The notes: generated by a model not told the origin, from the sequence alone. A stretch of 64,000 nt of DNA from VRUE01 sp963824705 (GCA_963824705.1 CAWGQE010000003.1:1054001-1118000); one strand, 5' to 3'; counted from the stretch's first letter, positions 16,194 to 25,627 are shown. A program made the numbers and translations.

Positions 16194-17489
16194 TTGTCGA
16201 CCCGCTTCGACCCATCGGGCCCGCTCCGCGGCAGCCTCAGACCCCCGCCCGACAAGTCGGTCTCGCACCGGGCGGCGCTGATCGCGGCGATGGGCGAGGG
16301 GGAGACCGTGATCGAGAACTATCTCGATGCGGCCGATACGCGCTCGACCCTCGATGCGGTCAGGGCGCTCGGCGCCGAGGTCGAGGGGATTGGCGCGGAT
16401 GCGATCGAGCCGCGCCTACGCGTGCGCGGGGTCGGCCTGCGGGCCGCCGCTCCGGCGGCGATCGATGTCGGCAATGCCGGCACTCTGCTGCGCTTGTTGC
16501 CGGGTTGGCTCGCGGGACAGGAGACCGGGGCCTGGACGCTCGACGGCGACGACTCGATTCGCCGGCGGCCCGTGGACCGGATCGCGGTGCCCCTGCGTTT
16601 GATGGGCGCGCGGCTCGATTGCCGCGAGGACCGCCTGCCACCGTTGCGGATCGAGTCCGCGCCGCTCAACGGCATCGAGTACGAGATGCCCGTCGCCAGC
16701 GCCCAGGTCAAGTCCTGCCTGTTGTTCGCCGGGCTGCTCGCCGACGGCGAGACCCGGATCTTCGAGCCGCTGCCGAGCCGCGACCACAGCGAGCGGATGC
16801 TGGCCGCGGCGGGAGCCGAGATCGGGCGCGGCGATGGCACCGTCACGGTGCGCCCGGCGGCGCGCCTCGATCCCGGCGAGATCGCCATCCCGGCCGACTT
16901 CTCCTCCGCGGCCTTCTTCGTCATCGCGGCGCTGCTCGTCCCCGGCAGCGACGTCACCCTTGCCGGGGTCGGCCTCAACCCGACCCGGACCGGACTGCTC
17001 TCGATCCTCGCGCGGATGGGTGCCGAGATCGAGGTCGAGCCTGAGGGCGAGCGCGGCGGAGAGCCGAGCGGCCGGCTCCGTATCCGTCCCTCGCGACTGC
17101 ACGGCGCCGATATCGGCGCCGCCGATATCCCCCTGGCGATCGACGAGCTGCCGCTGGTCGCCCTTGCCGCCTGCTTCGCCGAGGGGGAGACGACGATCCG
17201 CGACGCCGCGGAGCTGCGGCGCAAGGAGAGCGACCGGATCGCGACTGCGAGCGAGGCCCTGCGGGCGCTCGGCGCCAACGTCGAGACGAGCGAGGACGGG
17301 ATGCGGATCCAAGGCGGGGACGGCCTGTTAGGCGGCGCGATCGATTCGCACGGAGACCACCGCATAGCGATGCTCGGCGCGATCGCCGGGCTCGCCTCGC
17401 GCGAGGGCGTCGGGGTCGCCGGCATGGATGCGGCTGCGGTCAGCTACCCGGGCTTCGAGGCCGATCTCGCCTCCCTGCTGTCTCGCTGA
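16194..17489 (+). CDS. aroA: EPSP synthase (3-phosphoshikimate 1-carboxyvinyltransferase)
   Basis: Joins shikimate 3-phosphate and PEP. Key motifs: PPPDKSVSHRAALIAAM with the substrate Lys and Ser residues, NAGTLLRLLPGW for the usual NAGT-x-MR block, RDHSERML, ELRRKESDRIA and DHRIAM. About 431 residues, normal for the family. The frame is open far upstream, but the region before 16186 is tyrA; the first sensible start is TTG at 16194, eight bases after the tyrA stop, giving the usual N-terminus before DKSVSHR. No ATG or GTG is available there. Fifth gene of the aromatic cluster. Confidence 0.93.
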   Translation: MSTRFDPSGPLRGSLRPPPDKSVSHRAALIAAMGEGETVIENYLDAADTRSTLDAVRALGAEVEGIGADAIEPRLRVRGVGLRAAAPAAIDVGNAGTLLRLLPGWLAGQETGAWTLDGDDSIRRRPVDRIAVPLRLMGARLDCREDRLPPLRIESAPLNGIEYEMPVASAQVKSCLLFAGLLADGETRIFEPLPSRDHSERMLAAAGAEIGRGDGTVTVRPAARLDPGEIAIPADFSSAAFFVIAALLVPGSDVTLAGVGLNPTRTGLLSILARMGAEIEVEPEGERGGEPSGRLRIRPSRLHGADIGAADIPLAIDELPLVALAACFAEGETTIRDAAELRRKESDRIATASEALRALGANVETSEDGMRIQGGDGLLGGAIDSHGDHRIAMLGAIAGLASREGVGVAGMDAAAVSYPGFEADLASLLSR

Positions 17490-17531
17490 AAACCGTTTGC
17501 CGCAAACAGGAGATTTTATACTTAAGATTTC

Positions 17532-17560
17532 TTGACAGGTTATCCACGACATGGTAAATG
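17532..17560 (+). promoter_or_regulatory. Near-consensus -35/-10 promoter of the S1 protease gene
   Basis: TTGACA (17532-17537) and TAAATG (17555-17560) are separated by exactly 17 bp, in an AT-rich patch after aroA. A leader of about 30 nt with a strong ribosome-binding site (AGGAGGAGG, 17581-17589) precedes the ATG at 17597. This classical arrangement contrasts with the leaderless promoters elsewhere in the window. Confidence 0.7.
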
Positions 17561-17596
17561 GAACTGGCGGCAGGACGTAGAGGAGGAGGAGCCAAC

Positions 17597-19564
17597 ATGC
17601 AGCCGGTCAATATCGTCTGGTCCCGTGTCGTCGTCGTCGTGATCGCGTTGACGGTCGCCGGGCTCGCTTACGTCAATTTCCAAGGCCCTCTTTCCGGACA
17701 GGGCACCGCGCTGGCTGATCAAACGGCGGCTCCGCAACGATCGAGCCTGGCGGGCCAAGTCGAAGCCTCGATTGCGCGCACGAACCTGGCGGGCAGGCTC
17801 GAAGCCGCGCTTGGCGCCGCCTTCGGCGGGGTGTGGTTCGATCCCTCCACCGCCCAGCTGCACGTGGGGACCATCTCGCCGGCCAGCCAGCGCGACGCCG
17901 AAGCGGTCGCGGCGAAAGCCAGTCTCGCGGGAAGCGTAACGGAGACCCCGGTTCGCTCGAGCTGGGCGCAGCTCGAGGCCGCGCAGGAGGCGCTGAGCGG
18001 ACATCTCGCGGACCTGTTCGACCACGGGGAAGTCATGACGGCGCTCGAAGCCGATCGGAACGCCGTGGTGGTCCACCTGGGCTCTGCGGTGCCGCCCTCC
18101 AGGCGCGCCGCCGTCGAAGACGAGGCTGCGGCGTCCACCGTCGATGTCCTGGTCGAGGTGTTGCCGGAACCGCATCTGCTGGCCGCGAAAGGCGCGCGGT
18201 GCGTGAAATTCGAAGCGAAATTCAAAGCGTATTGCGATCCGACGATCGTCGCGGGTGTCAGGATCGAAAACGAAGCGGGAGGAAGCTGCACTGCGGGTCC
18301 CTCCGCGATCCTGAAAGACCGTTCGACCAAAGCGAAAGCCACAGCGACCTACCAGCTCACCGCGGGGCACTGCGTCGAAGCCGGAGGGGCCGGGAAAAAA
18401 TGGTTCGCGATCAACAAGAAAGAAGGGCCGCCGAAAGGGAAAAAAGAACTCGGAGTCGGCGGAGCGTTCATCAACGGGGAAACCGACATCGGAGTGATCG
18501 AAGTCAACACGACCTTCTGGGCGGAAGCGAACAACCCGATTCCGGTCGTTCCCACTTACGCGGTGTGGAGCACCACGGAAGAAACGGAACCCGAGGCGGT
18601 CGAATCCGCTGCCGTACCGGTGGAAGGTGCGTCTACCTGCTTCTCCGGTCAGCGCTCGGGCAAGAGCTGCGGCACGGTCGGGACAACCGACGCCGAAATC
18701 AAATTCGAAGGCGAACCTGTGACGACGAAAAACCTCGTCGTGCTCAACCTGGAAGAAGGCAGCAAGGGGGGCAAAGGCGATAGCGGCTCGCCCGTCTACT
18801 CGACAGAAAGCAACGGTGTGGTGCAGGGCGTCTGGGTCGGATTCAAACCCGAAAAAGCCGGCGCGGAAGAAGGCAACCTCATCTACTTCCACAACATGAC
18901 CACCTCGTTCGAAAAGCTCGAAAAAGAAAAAGGCCTCGCGCTCGAACTGCTGACCAAATCGAACGAACGACGGCACGCGAAACTCAAAGCCGGCAAATAT
19001 CCCGTGACAATCCACGGCACCTCTACGGCCACGCAGAAATTCACGACCGAAGCTGGCTCGATCGAATGCAAAGAAAGCACCTTTCACGCCGTGCTCTCCG
19101 AAGAATCGTCGACACTGACGGTCACCCCGTCATACAAAGGCTGCAAAGCGTCGTTCCTTGGGGCCGAAGCGACGGTCAGCATGGAAGAATGCACCTACGT
19201 CTTCCATCTGTCGGGCAAGGCGTCGACCGACAACTTCGGCTCGTCTATGGACATCAGCTGCCCGACCGGCAAATCGATCAAGCTAACCGCCGCCACCTGC
19301 AAAGCGGAAGTGAAAGCGCAGAACGGTCTGGAAAAGCTCGACGTGATCGACGACACAAGCGCGTCGCCGAAAAAGGACATCACAGCGCGCCCGACAGTCA
19401 CCGGTATCGCCTACACGGTCACCCAGGACGGGGCTCTCTGCCCGTTCAACGGAACGGGCGAAAAAACCGGCGGCGAATACACCAGCACCGAAAACATCAC
19501 ACTCACAGGGCAGAGCACGACCGAAGCCGCGGAAAAGATCGAAATCGAAGTCACCGGCGGATAG
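17597..19564 (+). CDS. Secreted chymotrypsin-like (S1) serine protease with Cys-rich C-terminal domain
   Basis: About 655 residues. Residues 5-25 (VNIVWSRVVVVVIALTVAGLAYV) are a signal anchor. A ~180-residue pro-region with Ala-rich helices follows, resembling alpha-lytic/streptogrisin proproteins. The catalytic triad is visible: LTAGHCVEAG (His), GETDIGVIEV (Asp) and GGKGDSGSPVYS (Ser). After about residue 455 a separate beta-rich domain with six or more Cys begins (SIECKESTFHAV, SYKGCKASFLGAEATV, MEECTYVFHL, ISCPTGKS). Codons favour GAA and AAA, unlike its neighbours, and it splits aroA from cmk, so it was probably acquired. ATG 17597 is fixed by a strong ribosome-binding site. Confidence 0.85.
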   Translation: MQPVNIVWSRVVVVVIALTVAGLAYVNFQGPLSGQGTALADQTAAPQRSSLAGQVEASIARTNLAGRLEAALGAAFGGVWFDPSTAQLHVGTISPASQRDAEAVAAKASLAGSVTETPVRSSWAQLEAAQEALSGHLADLFDHGEVMTALEADRNAVVVHLGSAVPPSRRAAVEDEAAASTVDVLVEVLPEPHLLAAKGARCVKFEAKFKAYCDPTIVAGVRIENEAGGSCTAGPSAILKDRSTKAKATATYQLTAGHCVEAGGAGKKWFAINKKEGPPKGKKELGVGGAFINGETDIGVIEVNTTFWAEANNPIPVVPTYAVWSTTEETEPEAVESAAVPVEGASTCFSGQRSGKSCGTVGTTDAEIKFEGEPVTTKNLVVLNLEEGSKGGKGDSGSPVYSTESNGVVQGVWVGFKPEKAGAEEGNLIYFHNMTTSFEKLEKEKGLALELLTKSNERRHAKLKAGKYPVTIHGTSTATQKFTTEAGSIECKESTFHAVLSEESSTLTVTPSYKGCKASFLGAEATVSMEECTYVFHLSGKASTDNFGSSMDISCPTGKSIKLTAATCKAEVKAQNGLEKLDVIDDTSASPKKDITARPTVTGIAYTVTQDGALCPFNGTGEKTGGEYTSTENITLTGQSTTEAAEKIEIEVTGG

Positions 19565-19631
19565 GGCGATCTCAACAATAGCCCCGTCCCACCGGGACCC
19601 ATGCGGCGGGACCCCATGCGGCCCGGCGGCA

Positions 19632-19637
19632 TACGCT
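19632..19637 (+). promoter_or_regulatory. -10 box TACGCT of cmk
   Basis: TACGCT lies seven bases before the cmk ATG, leaderless spacing. The 80 bp before it hold GC-rich GGGACC(C)CATGCGG direct repeats but no gene. Confidence 0.5.
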
Positions 19638-19644
19638 GCCACGC

Positions 19645-20283
19645 ATGGTCATCGCGATCGACGGTCCCGCCGGGGCCGGCAAGTCAACCGTTGCCCGTAC
19701 CGTCGCGACGACGCTCGGCTTCACCTACCTCGACTCCGGGGCGATGTACCGCAGTGTCGCGCTGGCAGGCCTGGAGCGTGGCGTGGACCTCGACGATCCC
19801 GATCAGATGGGCGCCCTGGCGCGCTCGCTGCGCATTGGCCTCGACGGCGAAAGGGTCGAGCTCAATGGCCGGGATGTGAGCACCGCGGTTCGCGAGCCGC
19901 GGGTGACCGAGGCTTCATCGCGCGTTTCGGTGCACCCATCGGTGCGGGAAGCGATGGTCGCACGCCAGCGAGAGCTGATCGCCGCCGGGAGCTACGTCGC
20001 CGAGGGCCGCGACATCGGCACCGTAGTCAGTCCCGACGCCCCGCTGAAGATCTTTCTCACCGCTTCCGCCGAGGAGCGAGCCCGCCGTCGCGCCGCCCAG
20101 ACCGGCGAGGACGAGACCACGGTGCTCGCCGCCCAGCGCGAGCGCGACGAGCGCGACGAGTGCCGCGAGCACAGCGCCCTGCGCGCGGCCGGCGACGCTG
20201 TCGAGATCGAGACCACTGGACTCGGCCTCGACGAGGTCGTCGGGCGGATAGTCAAGCTGGCTCGGGGGCGGGAGATCGCGTGA
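19645..20283 (+). CDS. cmk: Cytidylate kinase
   Basis: Phosphorylates CMP and dCMP. The 212 residues start MVIAIDGPAGAGKSTVA (P-loop), followed by LGFTYLDSGAMYRSVAL, the CMP-binding insert with REPRVTEASSRVSVHPSVRE, and GRDIGTVVSPDAPLKIFLTA; the lid has EERARRRAAQ. All are standard for the bacterial enzyme. The following der gene overlaps by four bases (GTGA); the cmk-der pair after aroA is common in Gram-positives. Confidence 0.95.
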   Translation: MVIAIDGPAGAGKSTVARTVATTLGFTYLDSGAMYRSVALAGLERGVDLDDPDQMGALARSLRIGLDGERVELNGRDVSTAVREPRVTEASSRVSVHPSVREAMVARQRELIAAGSYVAEGRDIGTVVSPDAPLKIFLTASAEERARRRAAQTGEDETTVLAAQRERDERDECREHSALRAAGDAVEIETTGLGLDEVVGRIVKLARGREIA

Positions 20284-21590
20284 GCAGGCCCACCGTCGCC
20301 GTCGTCGGCTTCCCCAACGTCGGCAAGAGCACCCTGGTCAACCGGCTCGCCGGCGGCCGCGAGGCCGTGACCGACGCCGAGCCCGGCGTCACCCGGGACC
20401 GCAAGCGCGTTCCCTGCGAGTGGAACGGCGTCGCCTTCGACCTGCTCGACACCGGCGGCATCGACCTTGCCGATGAGAGCGAGCTGGCCGAGGACGTGCA
20501 GCGCCAGGCCCGGACGGGGATCGCCGAGGCCGAGGCGATCCTGCTCGTCGTCGACGGCCGCGCCGGAGTGAGGGGCGGAGACGCCGAGCTGGCGAAGACG
20601 CTGCGCGGCAGCGACGTCCCGGTCCTCGTCGTCGTCAACAAAGCCGACCGCCCCGACGATGAGCACATCGCCGCCGAGTTCCACCAGCTCGGCCTCGGCG
20701 ACCCGATCGCGGTCTCGGCGACGCACGGGCTGGGCACCGGCGACCTGCTCGACCGGATGGTTGAGGTGCTGGGCGAGCTGCCCCCCGTGGCTCCCGGCGA
20801 CGAACCCGTCCACATCGCCGTCGTCGGCCGCCCCAACGCCGGCAAGTCCTCGCTTGTCAACGCCTTCCTCGGCAGCGAGCGGGTGATCGTCTCCGAGCGG
20901 GCCGGCACCACCCGCGACGCGATCGACACCGAGCTGGAGGTCGATGGGCGCGCCGTCCTGCTGGTCGACACCGCCGGCCTGCGCCGCCGCTCCAAGGTCG
21001 CCGGCACGGTCGACTACTACGCCCAACTGCGCTCCGAGCTGGCGGTCGAGCGGGCCGACGTGGCGATCGTCGTCTGCGACGCCGCCGACGGGGTGACGGC
21101 GGAGGACCTGCGGATCGCCGAGCTGGCGATGCGGGCCGGCTGCGCGACCCTGCTGGTCCTCAACAAGTGGGACATCGGCATGACCGACGTCGACGACGCC
21201 CGGGCGCGGGTCGAGCGCAAGCTGCGCCTGCGGCCCGAGGTCGTCACCGGATCGGCGCTCTATGGGCGCAACGTCGCCAAGCTGCTGCCCAAGGCGCTGC
21301 GGCTCGCCGACCGCGCGGCCGAGCGGATCCCGACGCCGGAGCTGAACCGCTTCGTCGCCGACGTGGTCGCGACGACGCCGCCGCCCTCGCGGCGCGGCCG
21401 GCGCCTGCGCCTCTACTACTCGGCTCAGATCGGCGAGAGCCCGCCGCGCTTCGCGATCCAGGTCAACGATCGCAAGCTGATCGTCCGCGACTGGGCCTAC
21501 CACCTGGAGAACCGGATGCGCGAGACCTACGGCCTCGAGGGCATCCCTCTCATCATCGATTTCGTTCCCCATACCGGTCGCCGACGTTGA
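20280..21590 (+). CDS. der: Ribosome biogenesis GTPase Der (EngA)
   Basis: Double GTPase needed for 50S subunit maturation; 436 residues. The first G domain has GFPNVGKSTLVNRL and DTGGIDLADE, with NKAD as the G4 motif; the second has GRPNAGKSSLVNAF, VDTAGLRRRSK and LNKWD. A KH-like C-terminal domain (RLRLYYSAQIGESPPRFAIQVN) closes the protein. GTG start overlapping the cmk stop gives the correct N-terminus immediately before the first P-loop. Essential in bacteria where tested. Confidence 0.96.
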   Translation: MSRPTVAVVGFPNVGKSTLVNRLAGGREAVTDAEPGVTRDRKRVPCEWNGVAFDLLDTGGIDLADESELAEDVQRQARTGIAEAEAILLVVDGRAGVRGGDAELAKTLRGSDVPVLVVVNKADRPDDEHIAAEFHQLGLGDPIAVSATHGLGTGDLLDRMVEVLGELPPVAPGDEPVHIAVVGRPNAGKSSLVNAFLGSERVIVSERAGTTRDAIDTELEVDGRAVLLVDTAGLRRRSKVAGTVDYYAQLRSELAVERADVAIVVCDAADGVTAEDLRIAELAMRAGCATLLVLNKWDIGMTDVDDARARVERKLRLRPEVVTGSALYGRNVAKLLPKALRLADRAAERIPTPELNRFVADVVATTPPPSRRGRRLRLYYSAQIGESPPRFAIQVNDRKLIVRDWAYHLENRMRETYGLEGIPLIIDFVPHTGRRR

Positions 21591-21601
21591 AGTTCGTCCA
21601 C

Positions 21602-21607
21602 TAGGCT
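21602..21607 (+). promoter_or_regulatory. -10 box TAGGCT of metK
   Basis: TAGGCT lies eight bases before the metK ATG. With so short a leader no SAM riboswitch can precede metK. Confidence 0.5.
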
Positions 21608-21615
21608 TCCCTGTC

Positions 21616-22866
21616 ATGTCAGATATCCAGCCACTCGCCGCAGGCGAGTACCTCTTTACTTCCGAGTCGGTCACCGAGGGTCACCCGGACAAGGTCTGCG
21701 ACGCGATCTCCGACACCATCCTCGATGCCGTGATGGCCGGCGATCCCGAGGGTCGCGTCGCCTGCGAGACCCTGGTCAACACCGGCATGGCGGTGGTCTC
21801 CGGCGAGATCTCGACCGACGTCCACCTCGACGTGCCCGAGCTGGTCCGCGAGACGATCCGCGAGATCGGCTACGACCACGGCGACTACGGTTACAACTGC
21901 GACCACATCTCGGTCCTCGTCTCGCTGGACAAGCAGTCGCCCGACATCGCCCAGGGAGTCGACGCCTCGCATGAGACCCGCACCGGCCCCTCGACTGACG
22001 ACGAACTGCTTCTGGCAGGGGCCGGCGACCAGGGAATGATGTTCGGCTACGCCACCGACGAGACCGACGCGCTGATGCCGATGCCGGTCCATCTCGCCCA
22101 CCGGCTCGCCGAGCGCTTGGCCGCGGTGCGCAAGGACGGCACGCTCGAGTACCTCGGCCCCGATGGCAAGACCCAGGTGACGGTCCGCTACGCGAACGGC
22201 CGTCCGGTGCGCGTCGAGAAGCTGTTGATCTCGACCCAGCACGCCGAGGGCATCGACTCCGAGTCGACGATCAAGCCCGACCTCTGGCAACACGTCGTCG
22301 CACCGGTGCTCGAGGCCGAGGCGAACGGGCTCTACGACGAGGACGCGCTGCGCGAGGGCTTCCTCGTCAACCCGACCGGCAAGTTCGTGATCGGCGGCCC
22401 GGTCGGCGATGCCGGCCTCACCGGCCGCAAGATCATCGTCGACACCTACGGCGGCATGGCCCGCCACGGCGGCGGCGCCTTCTCCGGCAAGGACCCGTCC
22501 AAGGTCGATCGCTCGGCCGCCTACGCCGCCCGTCATGTCGCCAAGAACCTCGTCGCGGCCGATCTGGCCCAGCGCTGCGAGGTGCAGGTCGCCTACGCGA
22601 TCGGCGTCGCCCACCCGGTCTCGCTGATGGTCGAGACCTTTGGCACCGGCAAGCTGCCCGACTTGGAGCTCTCGCGCTTGGTCGAAGCCGAGTTCGACCT
22701 GCGCCCCGGCGCCTTCCGTCGCTACCTCGATCTGCACCGGCCGATCTACCGCAAGACCGCGGCCTACGGTCACTTCGGTCGCGACGATCCGGACTTCAGC
22801 TGGGAGAAGACGGACCGCGCCGACGCGTTGCGCGAGGCCGTCGCCGGAGCCGCCACCCCCGCTTAG
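21616..22866 (+). CDS. metK: S-adenosylmethionine synthetase
   Basis: Makes SAM from methionine and ATP; 416 residues, within the family range. Motifs: ESVTEGHPDKVCDAISD (ATP and metal binding), GAGDQGMMFGYA (family signature 1) and GGGAFSGKDPSKVDRSAAY (signature 2). The gene has its own leaderless promoter and its stop overlaps the stop of the convergent PH-domain gene by a few bases, leaving no room for a terminator. Confidence 0.97.
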   Translation: MSDIQPLAAGEYLFTSESVTEGHPDKVCDAISDTILDAVMAGDPEGRVACETLVNTGMAVVSGEISTDVHLDVPELVRETIREIGYDHGDYGYNCDHISVLVSLDKQSPDIAQGVDASHETRTGPSTDDELLLAGAGDQGMMFGYATDETDALMPMPVHLAHRLAERLAAVRKDGTLEYLGPDGKTQVTVRYANGRPVRVEKLLISTQHAEGIDSESTIKPDLWQHVVAPVLEAEANGLYDEDALREGFLVNPTGKFVIGGPVGDAGLTGRKIIVDTYGGMARHGGGAFSGKDPSKVDRSAAYAARHVAKNLVAADLAQRCEVQVAYAIGVAHPVSLMVETFGTGKLPDLELSRLVEAEFDLRPGAFRRYLDLHRPIYRKTAAYGHFGRDDPDFSWEKTDRADALREAVAGAATPA

Positions 22867-23369
22867 CTGTTTGGAGGCTGGGCCTCGCCCAGGCCGTGCG
22901 TGCCCGGCGCCCCGGTGCCGGTTGCCTGGTCGACCCGGTGGACGACGTCACTCGGGTCGGCGACGCCGACGAAGACGAAGTTGTAGTCGTCGGTTGCGGC
23001 GGTGTCGAAGTCGACGTCGCCGATCTGCATCAGCCGCTGGTAGACCGACTGGCGGTAGTTGACGTTCTGCACCCGCTCCAGGCGGGTCTCTTGGATCTCG
23101 CGCGAGACGATGCCGCGCTTGATGTTGAGGCGGCGGCTGGTGATCGTGTAGGTCGTTGCGACCCGCTTGACGAAGCCGACGAGGACGGTGACGGCGATCA
23201 CGACGAGGACGATCAGGAAGACGGTCGCGCTGCCGGCATCGAACAGCTTGGCGATCACGCCGACGATCGCCGCGACCAGGATTCCCTTCAAGTAGAAGCC
23301 GAGGATCGCCCGCCACGAGGGGTGGCCCTGGAAGATCACCTGCTCGCCGGGACTGAGGTTGAGAGCCAT
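22863..23369 (-). CDS. Bacterial PH-domain (YdbS-like) membrane protein
   Basis: 168 residues. An N-terminal GEQVIFQGHPSWRAILGFY precedes two membrane helices (about residues 20-67), then a bacterial pleckstrin-homology domain: TTYTITSRRLNIKRGIVSREIQETRLERVQNVNYRQS, a pattern typical of the YdbS/bPH_2 family, with IGDVDFDTA following. The tail is polar and Pro/Gly-rich. Function in this family is poorly known; links to membrane stress are reported for relatives. Convergent with metK (stops overlap) and divergent from priA. Confidence 0.8.
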   Translation of the reverse strand: MALNLSPGEQVIFQGHPSWRAILGFYLKGILVAAIVGVIAKLFDAGSATVFLIVLVVIAVTVLVGFVKRVATTYTITSRRLNIKRGIVSREIQETRLERVQNVNYRQSVYQRLMQIGDVDFDTAATDDYNFVFVGVADPSDVVHRVDQATGTGAPGTHGLGEAQPPNS

Positions 23370-23405
23370 CGCCGCGCAGGATATCCCGCCGTCCGCCTTT
23401 CTCCA

Positions 23406-23411
23406 TAGCTT
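23406..23411 (+). promoter_or_regulatory. -10 box TAGCTT of priA
   Basis: TAGCTT lies six bases before the priA GTG; leaderless spacing. Confidence 0.5.
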
Positions 23412-23417
23412 GGGTGG

Positions 23418-25604
23418 GTGATCGCCAAGGTCGAGCCGTTGACCACCGCCCGCGCCCTGCGCGGTCCCTTCGACTACCGACTGCCGGAAGCGATGGCGGA
23501 TCTCGAGGTTGGCAGCGTGGTGCGCGTGCCCTTCGGGCGACGGCGGGCGCTGGGGGTCGTCGTCGATCTCGCCGAGACCTCCGAGCTGCCGCCAGAGCGC
23601 CTCGCCGAGCCCCTGGAGGCGCTCGAGGCCGGCGTGCCGGCGGAGCTCGTCCGCCTCGGGCTCTGGGTGGCCGGCGAGTACTGCTCGACGCCCTCGCGCG
23701 GTTTGCAGCTGGTCTTGCCGCCGGGCACGGGGGCCGGTGGGCAGCGGGTCCGCTCGCGAACCGAGCTGCGCGCCGAGATCACGGCCCTCGGCGAGGAAGC
23801 GCTCGCCGGAGCGGGTCGGCTGGGTGCCAAGCAGCGGGCGGCTCTGGAGGCACTGGGTGGGGGGGAGATGTCGGCCGGAGAGATGGCCGCCGCGGTCGGC
23901 GCGGACCGCCAGGTCCTGCGGCGGCTCGAGGAGCGAGGCCTGATCTCGACTCGCAGCTCGCGGGTGCGCCGTCGCCCGGGTGACTCCGCCCTGGGCGGTG
24001 CGACCGGCCGCCCACGATTGCTCGAGGAGCAGGAGCACGCCGTCGCCGAGATCGTCGCCGCCCTCGACGGCGAGGCGGGCGCGCCGCGAAAGCTGCTCCT
24101 CCACGGTGTCACCGGCTCGGGCAAGACCGAGGTCTACCTGGCCGCGGTCGAGGCCGCGCTGGCCCGGGGGCGGGGCGCGATCGTCCTCGTCCCCGAGATC
24201 GGCCTCGCCCCGCAGGCGGTGGCGCGCTTTCGCGCCCGGCTCGGCGATCGCTTCGCGGTTCTGCACTCGGCCCTCTCGCCGGGCGAGCGCTACGACGAGT
24301 GGCGCCGCCTGCGCAGCGGCGAGGCGAGCGTCTGCGTCGGGCCTCGCTCCGCCGTCTTCGCTCCGGTCCGCGACCTCGGCCTGATCGTGATCGACGAGGA
24401 GCACGATTCCTCCTACAAGCAGGAGGGCGACCCCTGCTACGACGCCCGCACCGTCGCCCGCCGCCGCGCCGACGAATGCGGCGCGATCCTCGCGGCGGGG
24501 ACGGCGACGCCGCGGCCGGAGTCGTGGCTGGAGCTGCCGCGGGTCGAGCTGCCACGCCGGGTCGACGGGCGGCCGATGCCGCCGGTCGAGGTACTCGACA
24601 TGCGCGAGGCCGATCCCCGCTCGGGCCCTCTGCACCCGGCCACCTGGGAGGCGCTGGGGAGGGTGCGCGACGCAGGTGCGAAGGCGATCCTGATGGTCAA
24701 CCGCCGCGGCTTCGCCCCCTGGCTCACCTGCCGCTCCTGCGGACGGCACTGGGGCTGCCCCAACTGCGACGTCTCGCTGATCGTCCATCGCCACGCCGGG
24801 CGGCTCGTGTGCCACCACTGTGCGCACGCGGAGCCGCTGCCGCGCGCCTGTCCCGATTGCGACTCGACGACGCTCTCGCGTGCCGGCGCCGGGACCGAGC
24901 AGATCGAGGCGCTGCTGGCCGAGCAGCTCGATCCGATGCCGGTCTTCCGCCTCGACTCCGATACCGCTTCCGGCCGCGGCGCCCACGCCCGCATCCTCGC
25001 CGGCTTCGGCGAGGCGGAGAGCGCAGTGTTGGTCGGCACCCAGATGGTTGCCAAGGGCCATGATTTCCCCGAGGTGACCCTCAGCGCGATCCTCGACGCC
25101 GACGCGACCCTGCGCTTCCCCGACTTCCGCGCCGGCGAGCGCACCTTCGCGATGGTCGCCCAGCTCGCCGGGCGCAGCGGCCGCGGCGAGGCCGGGGGAG
25201 AGGTGATCGTCCAGACCCTGGCGCCGGAAGCGGCGAGTATCGCCCACGCCGCCCGCCACGACTCCGCGGCCTTCCTCGCCGAGGAGATCGAGCGCCGCCG
25301 GGCACTCCGCTATCCGCCCTTCTCCCACCTGGTCCGGATCGTGCTCAAGTCGGAGTCCGAGCCGCGAGTAGATAAAGCGGCCTCAGTGTTGGCCACCGCC
25401 CTTACCGAGACTCTGCCCCACGACACCGACCTGCTCGGCCCGGCGCCGATGTTCCGCGTCCGCAACAAGTACCGCCGCCGTCTGCTGACCAAGGCCCAGG
25501 ATCGCGAGGCGACCGTCGCCGCGATCGGCGCCGCGGTCGAGCGCCTGGCCGCCGACCGCTCGCTCAAGGACGTCGCGATCGGGGTCGACGTCGATCCCCA
25601 GTAA
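23418..25604 (+). CDS. priA: Primosomal protein N' (replication restart helicase PriA)
   Basis: 728 residues. The N-terminal 3'-DNA-binding domain (FDYRLPEAMADLEVGSVVRVPFG) is followed by a superfamily 2 helicase with Walker A GVTGSGKTEVYL, Walker B as VIDEEHDSSYKQ, GTATPRPES, and helicase motif VGTQMVAKGHDFP. The zinc-binding insertion is intact: CRSCGRHWGCPNC, CHHC and CPDC supply eight cysteines. Some actinobacterial PriA proteins lack helicase residues, but here they appear intact. Starts the chain priA-def-fmt-rsmB, conserved in many bacteria. Confidence 0.95.
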   Translation: MIAKVEPLTTARALRGPFDYRLPEAMADLEVGSVVRVPFGRRRALGVVVDLAETSELPPERLAEPLEALEAGVPAELVRLGLWVAGEYCSTPSRGLQLVLPPGTGAGGQRVRSRTELRAEITALGEEALAGAGRLGAKQRAALEALGGGEMSAGEMAAAVGADRQVLRRLEERGLISTRSSRVRRRPGDSALGGATGRPRLLEEQEHAVAEIVAALDGEAGAPRKLLLHGVTGSGKTEVYLAAVEAALARGRGAIVLVPEIGLAPQAVARFRARLGDRFAVLHSALSPGERYDEWRRLRSGEASVCVGPRSAVFAPVRDLGLIVIDEEHDSSYKQEGDPCYDARTVARRRADECGAILAAGTATPRPESWLELPRVELPRRVDGRPMPPVEVLDMREADPRSGPLHPATWEALGRVRDAGAKAILMVNRRGFAPWLTCRSCGRHWGCPNCDVSLIVHRHAGRLVCHHCAHAEPLPRACPDCDSTTLSRAGAGTEQIEALLAEQLDPMPVFRLDSDTASGRGAHARILAGFGEAESAVLVGTQMVAKGHDFPEVTLSAILDADATLRFPDFRAGERTFAMVAQLAGRSGRGEAGGEVIVQTLAPEAASIAHAARHDSAAFLAEEIERRRALRYPPFSHLVRIVLKSESEPRVDKAASVLATALTETLPHDTDLLGPAPMFRVRNKYRRRLLTKAQDREATVAAIGAAVERLAADRSLKDVAIGVDVDPQ

Positions 25605-25627
25605 GGAGCCTGTCGCGACCCGATCCA

